Positions 47,953-58,211 of a stretch of DNA of 64,000 nt are shown here, piece after piece; position 1 is the stretch's first letter, and every line of letters begins with the position of its first letter. Under the pieces are notes generated by a model, which saw only the letters and a program-made list of their open reading frames with translations, was not told the DNA's origin and ran no database searches. The stretch covers positions 12,554,501 through 12,618,500 of the forward strand of contig OX327705.1 of NCBI GenBank assembly GCA_946807835.1, written 5' to 3'. This stretch comes from Ailanthus altissimus. Its lineage: Eukaryota; Streptophyta; Magnoliopsida; Sapindales; Simaroubaceae. A program made the translations under genes and the position numbers.

Positions 47953-49501
47953 TGTTTACGCTCAAAATATAACGCGGCTATCGCAGTATAGATTGAGGTG
48001 TCGATCCCACGAGGAAGCTCTTGGCAAAATAGGTTAGTGAAGTAAAATATTAAAGCAGTAGCAAAGGGTTAATTGATTTAAATGGATGAGATAGAATTGT
48101 CTATGAATTGAGAAAAATGTCTTATGATGATTTAAGCAAGGCTTTGAGAATCACAATTATGCTTTATAAATACTCTATACTTTGATTCGATATTTATAAC
48201 TCAACTGAAAGTTTCACATCCCAAACAATCAATCGGAAGGTATGTAATATATAGCACATTTGATAACACATGTATTTGATTTAGTTAAACTCTTTGCAAG
48301 CATTAACACACATCATGTTATTTATACAAGTTATCTAAGATCGACAATATATCATTTTGACAATATTGCAGTAAAAGATTAACTTGAATATCAAACATTT
48401 ATTGCCCTTACATGTTATCCAAGATCGACAATATATCAAATTGACAATACTGCAGTAAAAGATTAATATATAAAACAATATAACCAGTAACAATTATAAA
48501 TCAACATGAATCAAATAAGAAAAGCATGACTGAACATATATGAGATATGAGAATTATAACCTCTAGATTATAGAAAATAAAATAGATAAGAGTTTAATCA
48601 AAACCAAACTTACAACATTTATACCTCTTGACACCGAATCAAAGCATGGAAATAGATTTACTACACATAAAAGTTCATCTCTTAGCCTTGCTAGGAACTC
48701 TAGCCTAAATTACAATACATGTTAATGAGAATAAAAGAAGAGAGAATTTTCTCTTAAAAATTTCCTAAGGGTCTCCTTATATAGGCAATGAATGGACATA
48801 TGTCATGGATGACATCAATCTTCAATAATTTTAAGCGAATAACTCGTGTATCCACTTGCAGCCCATGACATATGTAAATGATCAATTTAGCTTCTGCCGC
48901 CGACATGAAATTTGTAGAATTTTGACTCTTCTTTCCATAGGCACTAATTGCATGCAAATTGGATGAGTATCCAATAAGATATGAGCAAAATTCCAAAGAT
49001 ACATCAGAATTCGGCCAACAACCATTTTACCTACTTGCAATGCGATTTGGTCCATGATAACGGCTGATTTGGACTTTACCATAAACATACGAGTTGTTGA
49101 TAATTAAGTCATCAATTCACAGCTTTAAGAATTATACCAATTGAGTACGTATTTTGGGAGATACGGTCCAAATACATGAGTTGGGTTAAGCTGGGTAAGA
49201 GTTGTAGTCCGATTCTGTTGTATCTCAATTTTTGGCCCATAACATGTTGGATTTGGCTTTTCCACTATTCTTCATATTTGTGTAAGATTGAGTCATGTTG
49301 CACCAGGTTCAAGAATTTCTTCATTTCGATTTCTACATTGAGAGTTATGTCCAATTTACCTAAACCTGTCCAAATAACATTCATTAATCACAATTTAAGG
49401 AGAACACTTTATTTCAAGCTAAAAATACAGAAAATACTAAAATTGGTGACATTAAATGGTGATGGAATATTTTATTAACATGCATTTTCATGTGTTCATC
49501 A
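47953..49501 (-). repeat. 3' LTR of element D
   Basis: 1549 bp, TGTTTACGCTC...GTTCATCA. A TATA box (sense CTATATAAGGAGACCC) lies at about 48777-48786. Sense-strand TCTCTTCTTTTATTCTC follows near 48730-48755. Confidence 0.93.
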
Positions 49502-49536
49502 CAGCCCCCAACCAGCTTATTGCTAGTCTCTAGCAA
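49502..49536 (-). promoter_or_regulatory. Polypurine tract and preceding hairpin of element D
   Basis: On the minus strand a hairpin TTGCTAG-AGA-CTAGCAA (49520-49536) is followed after seven bases by GTTGGGGGCTG (49502-49512), which abuts the 3' LTR. This is the plus-strand priming site. The hairpin placement matches that before the G-tracts of element A. Confidence 0.75.
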
Positions 49537-50090
49537 TTCAAGCGTAAATAGAATATGCAAAACTACCTAAGCATTTCAATCAAAACGTCAGTTCGAGATC
49601 ACTGTTGCTATCATGGTTTTTTCAATTACAACTTCCATAATTTGTGTGTGTGTGAACTAAGCCATAACCATCTAACCATAAACCACAATAGATATAGCCT
49701 TGAGAATTTCTCCAAGTAAAAGCCTCAACTCCATATCCTCACAGGTGTATGACTGTTTAAAAGGTTAGGACTTCTCTTATGGAGTTGGAAAACAGTTAAG
49801 CACTCAAGAAAAAGTCAATTTTAAGGACAAACATATAAACTAACATTGATCCGAAGATAGGAAAATTATTTGTTTAAAAATCAATTATTCATATCATACG
49901 CCAACTTTAGAACTTTAATTGGCTTGTGAGAATAATACAATTATAACTTGGTGAGAAAACTGTTTTACAAGATATTTGTCTTCTAAAATTGAATGAAGAC
50001 TTTATTAAACTGAATTGCTTCTTTTTTTTTCTTGTTTTTGGTATTTTTGTGTTTTTTTTTTTTTTTGAAATGCAACGTATGTCTACTATC

Positions 50091-50126
50091 CTCCCCCCAA
50101 ACCAGATGAAACATTGTCCTCAATGT
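50091..50126 (-). promoter_or_regulatory. Hairpin/G-tract module downstream of LOG
   Basis: On the minus strand ACATTG-AGGA-CAATGT (50111-50126) is followed by TTCATCTG and GTTTGGGGGGAG (about 50091-50103). The same arrangement follows ORF2 in element A (29923-29954). It may be a second polypurine tract or an RNA signal; the role is inferred. Confidence 0.65.
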
Positions 50127-50261
50127 TTAAATAGAAAGAGATAAAGTATAGGAGACATTACCTGAAACGCCAGTTATTTGAAAGAAACAAACCTGAAAGA
50201 CACTTAAGCAAATATAAACTAAAATGATGGTACTGATAAATAAATAAATAAAAAGAAAAAT

Positions 50262-50909
50262 TTACAAACGAAGTGTCAGATTCAATTTTCGCTTGTTAAG
50301 GCCCACTGACCAATCAATCCGAGTTATTGCTGGGTCAGGTTCATAGGTAACTGCCTGTAATTTGTTAATCAATTCATCCGCCTCAGTAGCAGAAACCAGG
50401 ATCTGTCGCGCCGAATGTGAAATAAAATTCTGTTCCACAGCTTGATCAAGAAAACAAAGTAAGCAATCAAAATAGTTATTAACATTCAACAAACCTATGG
50501 GTTTTCGGTGGATATTCAGTTGGGCCCAAGAGACAATTTGAAAAATTTCTTCCAAGGTACCGAAACCACCTGGTAAAGCAATAAAAGCGTCTGCATTGCA
50601 AAGCATTCTGGCTATACGTTCATGCATGGATGAGACTCGTAATTCTTCCCCTATTGTTTTCCCGGTCAGGTTTCCCACGGCCAAAGCTGTAGGAATAATA
50701 CCTAAAACTTGACTTCCTCCTAAATGTGCAGCTGTTGACACACATCCCATTAGCCCAAGGCTACCTCCTCTATAAATCAAATGAATTTTTCTTGCAGCTA
50801 ATGTTTTTCCTAGATTGTTTGCTGCTTCTACGAACACTTTACTCTCCCCAGGACTAGATCCACAAAATACACATATATTTCGAAATTGTCGAACTTGGGT
50901 TTCCTCCAT
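50262..50909 (-). CDS. LOG: LOG-like cytokinin riboside 5'-monophosphate phosphoribohydrolase inside element D
   Basis: 215 aa from ATG 50909 (MEETQVRQFRNICVFCGSS); the frame extends upstream only to a TTG and normal LOG proteins start here. LOG enzymes split cytokinin nucleotides into the active free base and ribose 5-phosphate in the cytosol. Visible LOG hallmarks: ICVFCGSS at 12-19, GGSLGLMG at 48-55, VLGIIP at 68-73, SMHER with Arg98, and PGGFGTLEE at 113-121 with Glu121; Arg98 and Glu121 are the catalytic residues known in the family. Length is normal and both ends are complete. Oddities: Arg47 where the nucleotide loop normally has Gly (YRGGS), and Ile99 in place of the usual Lys after Arg98. 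Plant LOG genes have several introns and this has none, so capture from mRNA is inferred. It lies on the same strand as pol, in the slot where element A has ORF2, and has its own TATA box. It is intact although pol in the same element is broken. Confidence 0.93.
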   Translation of the reverse strand: MEETQVRQFRNICVFCGSSPGESKVFVEAANNLGKTLAARKIHLIYRGGSLGLMGCVSTAAHLGGSQVLGIIPTALAVGNLTGKTIGEELRVSSMHERIARMLCNADAFIALPGGFGTLEEIFQIVSWAQLNIHRKPIGLLNVNNYFDCLLCFLDQAVEQNFISHSARQILVSATEADELINKLQAVTYEPDPAITRIDWSVGLNKRKLNLTLRL

Positions 50910-50961
50910 ATCTACTCTCACCTTTATCTCAATATATGAAAATGAAGAAACTGAGGTGCTG

Positions 50962-50969
50962 TATTTATA
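50962..50969 (-). promoter_or_regulatory. TATA box of the LOG gene
   Basis: Minus strand reads CTATAAATACAGC about 53 bases before the LOG ATG. A CT-rich stretch (CCTCAGTTTCTTC) sits at the expected transcription start near 50935-50950. This suggests the LOG message is made from an internal promoter rather than from the LTR. Confidence 0.5.
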
Positions 50970-51156
50970 GAGTACCAAATGATAACAATGATTATGGTAA
51001 CCCGACAGTTTGTCAAAAGAGAGTTAAAAATAAAACACAAACAATTTAAACATAATGACCCACATGCATTATTAAACAAAAAGATTTGAATTTAAGACAT
51101 CTACATGAGTAGCCCTACTATTCATAAAATAAAGTTTGAAATTAAAACACATGTAT

Positions 51157-51776
51157 TTACAAGTAGTTGTGATTGTGGCTCACATCTTCCTCTGGTTTTA
51201 CGTCCAGTAACGGCTTAAACGCCCTCTATGGGTCGAGGATAGGCTTCCCATCCAATTTTCTTATAAATTGGCAAACAGGGTCTTTTAGAGTCAGATTCCC
51301 GAGACTATACCGTTGATGTTCATTTTTGAATTTGTTCCATAAATCGAGAAGTTCACGTTACACGAGCCCACAGGGATGCGTCTCAAGAGTCAATAGGATA
51401 TCATCCAAAGACTCCTTACTCAGTCCATCCTTAATGAACTGAATTTTGTCTTCTCGATTTTTAGATACGAATCCTAAAGAACGACAACTCCGATTACAAT
51501 TCCATCAAGCACATTTATGACAGACTTGTAACCTTTTTGCTCGTCGCCTTTTGGCATAAGAGCTTCTTCCAAGACCAGGCATATGAGAAATAAAATCATT
51601 TTCAAACTCACCAGACAACCGAACCTTAGCTTCAATTAACCAACGAAGGTCTACACAGGGATATTACCCAACATCAATAGCCTGAGTCTTTCACACCGTG
51701 CTTTGTAAATCTTAAGTAGAGCATTTTGAGGAAATGAAGGAAAATGTTTTTTAAGGTTGGTAAGAATGCGATCCAT
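51157..51776 (-). pseudogene. Broken accessory ORF with Cys cluster, upstream of LOG
   Basis: From ATG 51776 (MDRILTNLKKHFPSFPQN) to TAA 51157-51159, about 205 codons. It is interrupted by one frameshift near 51660-51690 and by further in-frame stops. A Lys/Arg-rich segment (SSYAKRRRAKRLQVC) leads into a C-x2-C...C-x3-C cluster that could bind zinc. Later segments read NREDKIQFIKDGLSKESLDD and KFKNEHQRYSLGNLTLKD. Several stops sit where CGA, CAA or CAG would fit, as expected from C-to-T decay at methylated sites. I do not recognise the family. It lies between pol and LOG on the same strand, so it is a second non-standard cargo gene. Confidence 0.55.
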
Positions 51777-52024
51777 TTTGAAAGAAAGAAAAGAGATGAA
51801 TGCACAGTTTGAGGGACAGTTTTTAGGCAACTGAGAAACCGACTTTAATAGTCACGGAGTACCGTATCCGCCACTTGACCGGGAAATAAAATCACACTGA
51901 AGAAAAAATAAAAAGAAGAAAATAAAGTAAAATAACATGTGCAAGAAAATAAAAGCAAAAATAGAAAGTCAAAAGATAAAATATAGACAAAATATAAAAT
52001 ATGGTACAGATAGATTGAACCTGA

Positions 52025-53268
52025 TCAATCACGATAGACAGGATCTACAAGAGGGATCTCGCCTAGGTACATAGAGTCGTTTACCTTTTCCACGTAGCTT
52101 TTTAGCCGCTGTCCATTCACTTTGAAAGTCCATCCATCAGTGGGGTCTTCTATTTCAACAGCACCATTAGGAAAAACATGTCTTACCATAAATGGACCAG
52201 TCCATCGAGATCTCAACTTTCCAGGGTGTAAATGCAATCGAGAATCATAAAGATAGACCCGTTGATTTGGCTCAAAGTGTTTCCTTGAGATCTGTTTATC
52301 ATGAGCTACTTTCATTTTAGCTTTGTAAATTCTGGAGTTGTCATATGCGTCATTTCGTAGCTCTTCTATTTCTGACAATTGTAACTTTCTCTGGAGACCT
52401 GCAGCATTCAAATCAAAGTTAAGGGCTTTGACAGCCCAATAAGCTTTATGTTCTAGCTCAACATGTAAATGGCAAGCTTTCCCATAAACAAGCCGGTAGG
52501 GGACATTCCTAAGATGGTTTTGTATGCAGTACGATATGCCCATAATGCATCAGAAAGGCGTAGAGACCAATCTTTGCGATTCGGGTTAACCGTCTTTTCC
52601 AAAATCTGTTTAACCTCTCTATTTGCTAGCTCGGCTTGTCCATTTATCTGTGGATGGTATGCAGTGGAAACTTTGTGAAGAACACTATACCTGCGCATCA
52701 AAATTTCAAAAGAACGATTACAAAAATGTGTTCCTTGGTCACTAATGATGACACGTGGCGTACCGTACCTAGATAACACATTTTCTTTTAAGAATTTTAC
52801 CACACTTGTATTATCATTAGTACGACAAGCTACAGCCTCCACCCATTTTGATACATAGTCAACAGCTAAAAGGATGTAAAGATAGCCAAAAGATGAAGGA
52901 AAATGACCCATAAAATCGATACCCCAACAGTCAAATATCTCGATAACAAGAATAGGGTTAAGAGGCATCATATTTCTTCGAGATAAAGCACCTAACTTTT
53001 GACATCTTTCACAGGAACGACAAAAATTATTAGTGTCTTTGAACAAAGTGGGCCAATAAAGACCACACTGTAAAATTTTCACAGCTGTCTTCTTCATAGA
53101 AAAATGGCCACCGCAAGCAGCACTATGGCAAAAATTTAAGACACTAGAAACTTTACTTTCAGAAATGCAACGTCTCATAATTTGGTCAGGACAGTATTTG
53201 AAAAGATATGGATCATCCCAATAAAAGTTACGTACCTCAACCAAGAACTTACGCTTATCTTGTGCACT
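52025..53268 (-). pseudogene. Integrase of element D, interrupted
   Basis: After the in-frame TAG at 53269-53271 the frame continues with [19 protein letters not shown]. The HHCC finger ([19 protein letters not shown]) and the catalytic core ([33 protein letters not shown]) follow. A one-base shift near 52495-52505 moves the C-terminal part into another frame ([19 protein letters not shown] to the end PLVDPVYRD at 52025). The catalytic residues remain visible, but two breaks prevent a single product. Confidence 0.9.
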
Positions 53269-54597
53269 CTAGTCAGATGGAAGTTCACCACAAACCAAAT
53301 AATTTACGATATGTGCATACCAAGGTATTTTGCTTATAGCAAAAAGATGTTCATCTGGAAAATCGTCTCGAATGGGTGGCAAATCAGTGGAGTCAGTGAA
53401 CTCAAGGCGGGATAGATGATCAGCAACAACATTTTCAACGCCTTTCTTATCTTTGATGGTTATATCAAATTCCTGCAAAAGAAGAATCCACCTAATTAAA
53501 CGGGCTTTAGCATCCTTCTTAGAAAGAAGGTACTTAAGGGCTGCGTGGTCAGTAAAAATAACAATAGGTGAACCAATCAAATAAGAACGAAATTTATCTA
53601 AGGCAAAAACAACAGCTAATAGTTCTTTTTCAGTAGTAGTGTAATTCATTTGAGCATCATTCAAAGTCCTACTAGCATAATAAACAACAAAGGGTTTTCC
53701 CTCCCTCCGTTGCCCAAGAACTGCTCCTACAGCATAATTACTTGCATCACACATAATTTCAAATGGGAGGTTCCAATCCGGTGATTGCATGATAGGAGCG
53801 GTGGTGAGTTTGGCAATGAGTGTTCGGAATGCCTCCTCACACTCTTGTGTCCATGTAAATTCTGCCTCTTTTAGCAAAAGGTTACACAATGGTCTAGATA
53901 TGGCAGAAAAATTTTGTATAAACCTTCTGTAAAAGCCAGCGTGTCCAAGAAAAGATCGGACATCTTTTACCATTTTAGGTGTAGGTAATTTAGAGATTAA
54001 TTCAATTTTTTCCTTGTCAACCTCTATCCCTCTTTCAGATACAATGTGCCCTAAAACGATTCCTGAAGATACCATGAAATGATATTTCTCCCAATTTAGC
54101 ACAAGTCCTTTTTCTTCACACCTACTCAAAACAGATTTCAAGTTAAGTAGGCATAAATCAAAAGAATTACCAAAAACAGTCAAATCATCCATAAAGACTT
54201 CCATGCATTTTTCAACCATATCAGAGAAAATACTCAACATGCAACGCAAGAAAGTAGCTGGTGCATTACATAATCCAAATGGCATTCTACGAAAAGCATA
54301 AGTACCAAAAAGGCATGTAAAAGTAGTTTTTTCTTGATCTTCTATAGCTATCTCAATCTGGTAATACCCTGAATACCCATCAAGAAAGCAATAGAAAGGA
54401 TGTCCAGCTACACGTTCTAAAATTTGGTCGATAAAAGGCAATGGAAAATAGTCTTTCCTAGTGGCTGTGTTTAACTTTCTATAATCAATACACATTCTCC
54501 AACCACTTACTACCCTAGTTGGAACAGGTATCCCATTCTCATTTTCAACAACAGTAACCCCAGATTTCTTAGGAACTACTTGAGTTGGACTACCCAT
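53269..54597 (-). pseudogene. Reverse transcriptase and RNase H of element D
   Basis: 442 codons containing RT ([28 protein letters not shown] core, FMDD in [13 protein letters not shown]) and RNase H ([54 protein letters not shown]). It is joined to the gag-protease frame by a one-base shift at about 54580-54597 (SDSQW before, SPTQVVPKK after) and ends at TAG 53269-53271, within what is otherwise continuous pol. Confidence 0.93.
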
Positions 54598-57434
54598 TGA
54601 CTATCAGAAATTGGGTAGATTATACCCGCATCTAATAGTTTCAAGACCTCTTTTTTCACTACTTCTTTCATTGTTGGGTTAAGTCTTCTTTGTGGGTCTC
54701 TACGAGGTTGGGCACCTTCCTCTAAATGAATTCTATGGGAGCATATCAATGGAGAAATACCTTTAATATCAGCTATGGTCCAACCTAGTGCAGACTTATG
54801 TTCTTTTAACAATTTTATCAATTTTTCCTCTTGTTCAGCACTATGTTCAGAAGAAATTATGATAGGAAAGGTATCACCTAGTCCCAAGAATGCGTGTTTC
54901 AAACCTTTAGGCAGTGGAGAAAGATCAACTTGTGGTGTCTCGAGGTTTGATGGTTTCAGTTTCTCCCTCTCTCGTGGCAACTCTTCAAAGTGTGGCTGCC
55001 AAAATCGAGTCCCTTTGTGCTGTGAGTCAAAAATACTAAACACATCAGTTGTTACATCAGGATAATACAAATCTTCAAAATCAAAATTGAGAAGGTTTTT
55101 CGAAGAATCATAGCCATGATTTTTATAAGTTTCCTCTGCTACAAATGTGTCTATCATATATGAATGATAGCACTCGTCTTCTTCTCGTGGTTGTTTGCCA
55201 ATGTTGAAAATGTTCACCTCAAGAGTCATATTCCTAAAAGATAATTTCATTAGACCATTTCTGCAATTAATAAGAGCGTTAACAGTGGCTAGAAAAGGTC
55301 TCCCCAAAATAAGAGGGATTTTTGACTCCATGTTAACAACAGAATGAGTATCTAAAACAAGAAAATCAACAGGGTAGTAAAATTTATCAATTTGCAACAA
55401 AAAATCTTCTACTATTCCTCGTGGTTTCTTGATTGATCGGTCAGCTAATTGTAGGACTACAGATGTTAGTTTAATTTCACCAAGTCCCAATTGCAAGTAA
55501 ATAGAATAAGGCATTAAATTTACACTTGCTCCTAAGTCCAATAAAGCTTGACCAAACTCATGTGTCCCAATTTGGCAGGAGATTATGGGACATCCTGGGT
55601 CTTTGTACTTGGGTGGTGTCTTTTGTTCAATCACTGCACTTACCTGTTCTGCCAAAAATGCAGTTTTCTTCACATGGTGTTTTCTTTTGATAGTGCATAA
55701 ATTCTTGATGACTTTGGCATAAGTTGGAACCTGCTTAATCAAATGTAACAAGGGAAGATTAATTTTAACTTGTTTCAAATGTTCTAAAATCTCATCTTGA
55801 ATTTTTGAATTATTCCCAACCGGTCGAAGAGCTTGAGGAAAAGGCACTGGGATTGAAAACTTACTTTCGGGCTCTTTTTCCATTGTGGCCTTTTTTTCAA
55901 GGGGGGAGTCTTTACTACTCATAGATGTGTTAATTTCAGGAGTAGGCTCACTTACAATCTTACCACTTCGAGTAGTAATGGCATTGACTTCTTTGAGATT
56001 TTGAACATCAGAAGTAGAAGCTTGTGCCATGAATTGTCCTTTCGGATTAGATTGAGGTTGAGATGGAAACTTACCTCGCTCTTGTACAGTTAAGGCACTG
56101 GTCAACTTTGTGATTTGACTCTTAATTTCTTTGTTTTCGTCCACCACCTGTGCAAGAATTGTTTTAAATTTTTGATTAGTCTTACTTTGTGCCTCCATAA
56201 ATGCTTGTAATGTATCCTCTAAAGAACTCCTAGTTGGTCGTGCATTATATTGAGGTGCAACATAAGACTTAGGTGCTTGTTGTTCTTGTTTCCATTGGTT
56301 GTTGGCTTGTTGGTCAGATTTCCAACTGAAATTTGGGTGGTTTCTCCAGTTAGGATTATATGTTTCAGAGTAGGGTGAATAAGGCTTCTTGTACATCCCT
56401 AGGGCATTACATTGTTCCTCATAAATCCCTCTCATCTCACTATACGTGGGGCAATCCTGAGCTAAGTGTTCCGCTCCTCCACAGACAAAACAGACATCGT
56501 GTGACTCAACTTTAGCAACCGTGTGGGTGACCCTTCTATCTTTGGTTTTCAAGGCCTCTAACTCCCTAGTTAAGACCTCTAATTGGGCTTTGAGGTTATC
56601 CTCTTCCCTAAGATGGAAAACTCCATTGGGTCGTGACCTATTTGTGCTTTCAGTAATGCTAGGTCCAGTCCATGTATGGGCTTTTTCGGCTAAGTCATTA
56701 AGGAATTCTATGGCTTCCTCAGGATCTTTGTGAAGGAACTCCCCATTACACATCATCTCAACAAATTGGCGTTCTCTAATTGTGAGTCCCTCATAGAAAT
56801 AACTAACCAAGCGCCAATTTTCATACCCATGGTGAGGGCACAGATTTAATAACTCTTTAAACCTTTCCCATGCTTGATATAAGGTTTCACTGTTTTTTTG
56901 GGAGAAGGAAGAAATTTGTCTTTTCAGGCCATTAGTTTTGTGTTGTGGGAAGTATTTATTGAAAAATGCTTGGGTCATTTCTGCCCAAGTTCCTATAGAC
57001 CTCGGCCTCAAAGAGTATAGCCAACTCTTTGCTTTATCTTTCAAAGAAAAAGGGAAAAATTTAAGTCTAACAGTGTCTATGGCTTCAGGTTGGCTATGGA
57101 ATGTGGCAATTACCTCTTCAAATTCCCTAACATGTACATAAGGATTTTCACTATCTAGACCATGAAAAGTGGGAAGAAGTTGTATCATTCCAGGTTTAAA
57201 ATCTGAATGTGGTGTGTTAGGTGAAAATATAATGCATGATGGTGTGCCTGTGCGAGTAGGATGCAAGTAATCTTTTAGAGTTCTAACGGGATTTTCTTCG
57301 TGTTGGCTCATTGTGTTAGAATTACAATATGAACTAGAAGGTGAATTCTTTTCACTTACAAATTGTGGGAGTGGTTCTAGTTCTAGTTCTAGTTCTCTCA
57401 CAAATCTTTCTCGTTTGTCTCTAGGTCGATGCAT
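54576..57434 (-). CDS. Gag-protease part of element D polyprotein (truncated by frameshift)
   Basis: 952 codons from ATG 57434 ([15 protein letters not shown]). Gag core lies at residues about 90-260 ([39 protein letters not shown]). A canonical zinc knuckle [14 protein letters not shown] lies near 320. Protease [20 protein letters not shown] lies near 640-665. The start of RT ([21 protein letters not shown]) follows before the shift. Gag and protease themselves are open, so particle protein could still be made, but pol cannot be produced without correction. Confidence 0.9.
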   Translation of the reverse strand: MHRPRDKRERFVRELELELEPLPQFVSEKNSPSSSYCNSNTMSQHEENPVRTLKDYLHPTRTGTPSCIIFSPNTPHSDFKPGMIQLLPTFHGLDSENPYVHVREFEEVIATFHSQPEAIDTVRLKFFPFSLKDKAKSWLYSLRPRSIGTWAEMTQAFFNKYFPQHKTNGLKRQISSFSQKNSETLYQAWERFKELLNLCPHHGYENWRLVSYFYEGLTIRERQFVEMMCNGEFLHKDPEEAIEFLNDLAEKAHTWTGPSITESTNRSRPNGVFHLREEDNLKAQLEVLTRELEALKTKDRRVTHTVAKVESHDVCFVCGGAEHLAQDCPTYSEMRGIYEEQCNALGMYKKPYSPYSETYNPNWRNHPNFSWKSDQQANNQWKQEQQAPKSYVAPQYNARPTRSSLEDTLQAFMEAQSKTNQKFKTILAQVVDENKEIKSQITKLTSALTVQERGKFPSQPQSNPKGQFMAQASTSDVQNLKEVNAITTRSGKIVSEPTPEINTSMSSKDSPLEKKATMEKEPESKFSIPVPFPQALRPVGNNSKIQDEILEHLKQVKINLPLLHLIKQVPTYAKVIKNLCTIKRKHHVKKTAFLAEQVSAVIEQKTPPKYKDPGCPIISCQIGTHEFGQALLDLGASVNLMPYSIYLQLGLGEIKLTSVVLQLADRSIKKPRGIVEDFLLQIDKFYYPVDFLVLDTHSVVNMESKIPLILGRPFLATVNALINCRNGLMKLSFRNMTLEVNIFNIGKQPREEDECYHSYMIDTFVAEETYKNHGYDSSKNLLNFDFEDLYYPDVTTDVFSIFDSQHKGTRFWQPHFEELPREREKLKPSNLETPQVDLSPLPKGLKHAFLGLGDTFPIIISSEHSAEQEEKLIKLLKEHKSALGWTIADIKGISPLICSHRIHLEEGAQPRRDPQRRLNPTMKEVVKKEVLKLLDAGIIYPISDSQWVVQLK

Positions 57435-58187
57435 ACATCCTAATTGTTTTTTTTTTTTTTTTTAGGAAAGAAATGCTTAAGGAAAATTAAGAAGTGGAAT
57501 AAACACAACAAGAAATAGAAATAAGTTAGGTGGTAAGACCAACCATGAAATATAAATACAATAACTAAACAAAAGACTATAAAATACGAAAAAAAAGTAC
57601 AATAAATAAATAATAAAAAGAAAATACAATAAGTAAATAAATACAAGGTTAGGCGGTAGAACTGGCCATAAAAAGAAAATACAACATATTAACTAAAGAA
57701 AATAAATTGCAATAAATACGTAAAAGAAAATGAAAATAAAGTACAATAAAAAAAAGTGCAATAAATAAATAGAGTACAATAAGAAATAAATAAACTAAGT
57801 TAGGCGGTAGAACCAGCCACAAAATAAAAAGAAAATACAACAAATTAACTAAAAAAAAGTACAATAAATAAATAAAAGAAAGTGAACGAAGTTAGGCGGT
57901 AAAACCAGCCATTAAAAAAAAGTGCAATAAATAAACTAAAGAAAATAAAGTGCGATAAATAGATAAAAGAAAATAAACTAATTAGGCGGTAAAACCAGCC
58001 ATTAAGATAATATAAAATATAACAAATTAACTAAAGAAAACAAAATAAATTAAGTGGTAGAACCAACCATGAATAATAAATAAATTACAACAAAGGAAAT
58101 AAAACTAAGATTTTACAAAGAAAAAAAAAATGTACAAAGTTACCACCATAGTATTTATAATCGCAACCGACTTTCGCTTAGTGTACT
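57435..58187 (-). promoter_or_regulatory. Leader of element D with six repeated short hairpins
   Basis: AT-rich spacer with six copies of a motif whose sense form is GGYTGGTTYTACCRCC, at about 57525-57547, 57649-57670, 57800-57820, 57892-57912, 57982-58003 and 58050-58071. Each can fold as GGY-(T)-GGT-loop-ACC-RCC with one bulge. Outer pairs change together in some copies (GGC/GCC versus GGT/ACC). The two hydrophobic open frames here come from the A-rich repeats and are not genes. Confidence 0.6.
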
Positions 58188-58205
58188 TCCCCGGCAACGG
58201 CGCTA
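58188..58205 (-). other. Primer binding site, tRNA-Asp (element D)
   Basis: Minus strand reads TAGCGCCGTTGCCGGGGA, one mismatch (second base) from the tRNA-Asp complement. It is six bases from the LTR, as in element A. Confidence 0.9.
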
Positions 58206-58211
58206 AATTTT

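Noticed and set aside
50910..50978. LOG start extended to a TTG at 50978
   Set aside because: The added 23 residues overlap the TATA box and likely transcript start; LOG proteins normally begin at the ATG at 50909.
57440..57864. Two hydrophobic minus-strand frames that look like membrane proteins
   Set aside because: They are translations of A-rich leader repeats with no homology tokens and lie between the primer site and gag.
57525..58071. CRISPR-like regularly spaced repeat
   Set aside because: Plant nuclear context, irregular spacing (about 60-150 bp) and A-rich non-unique spacers.
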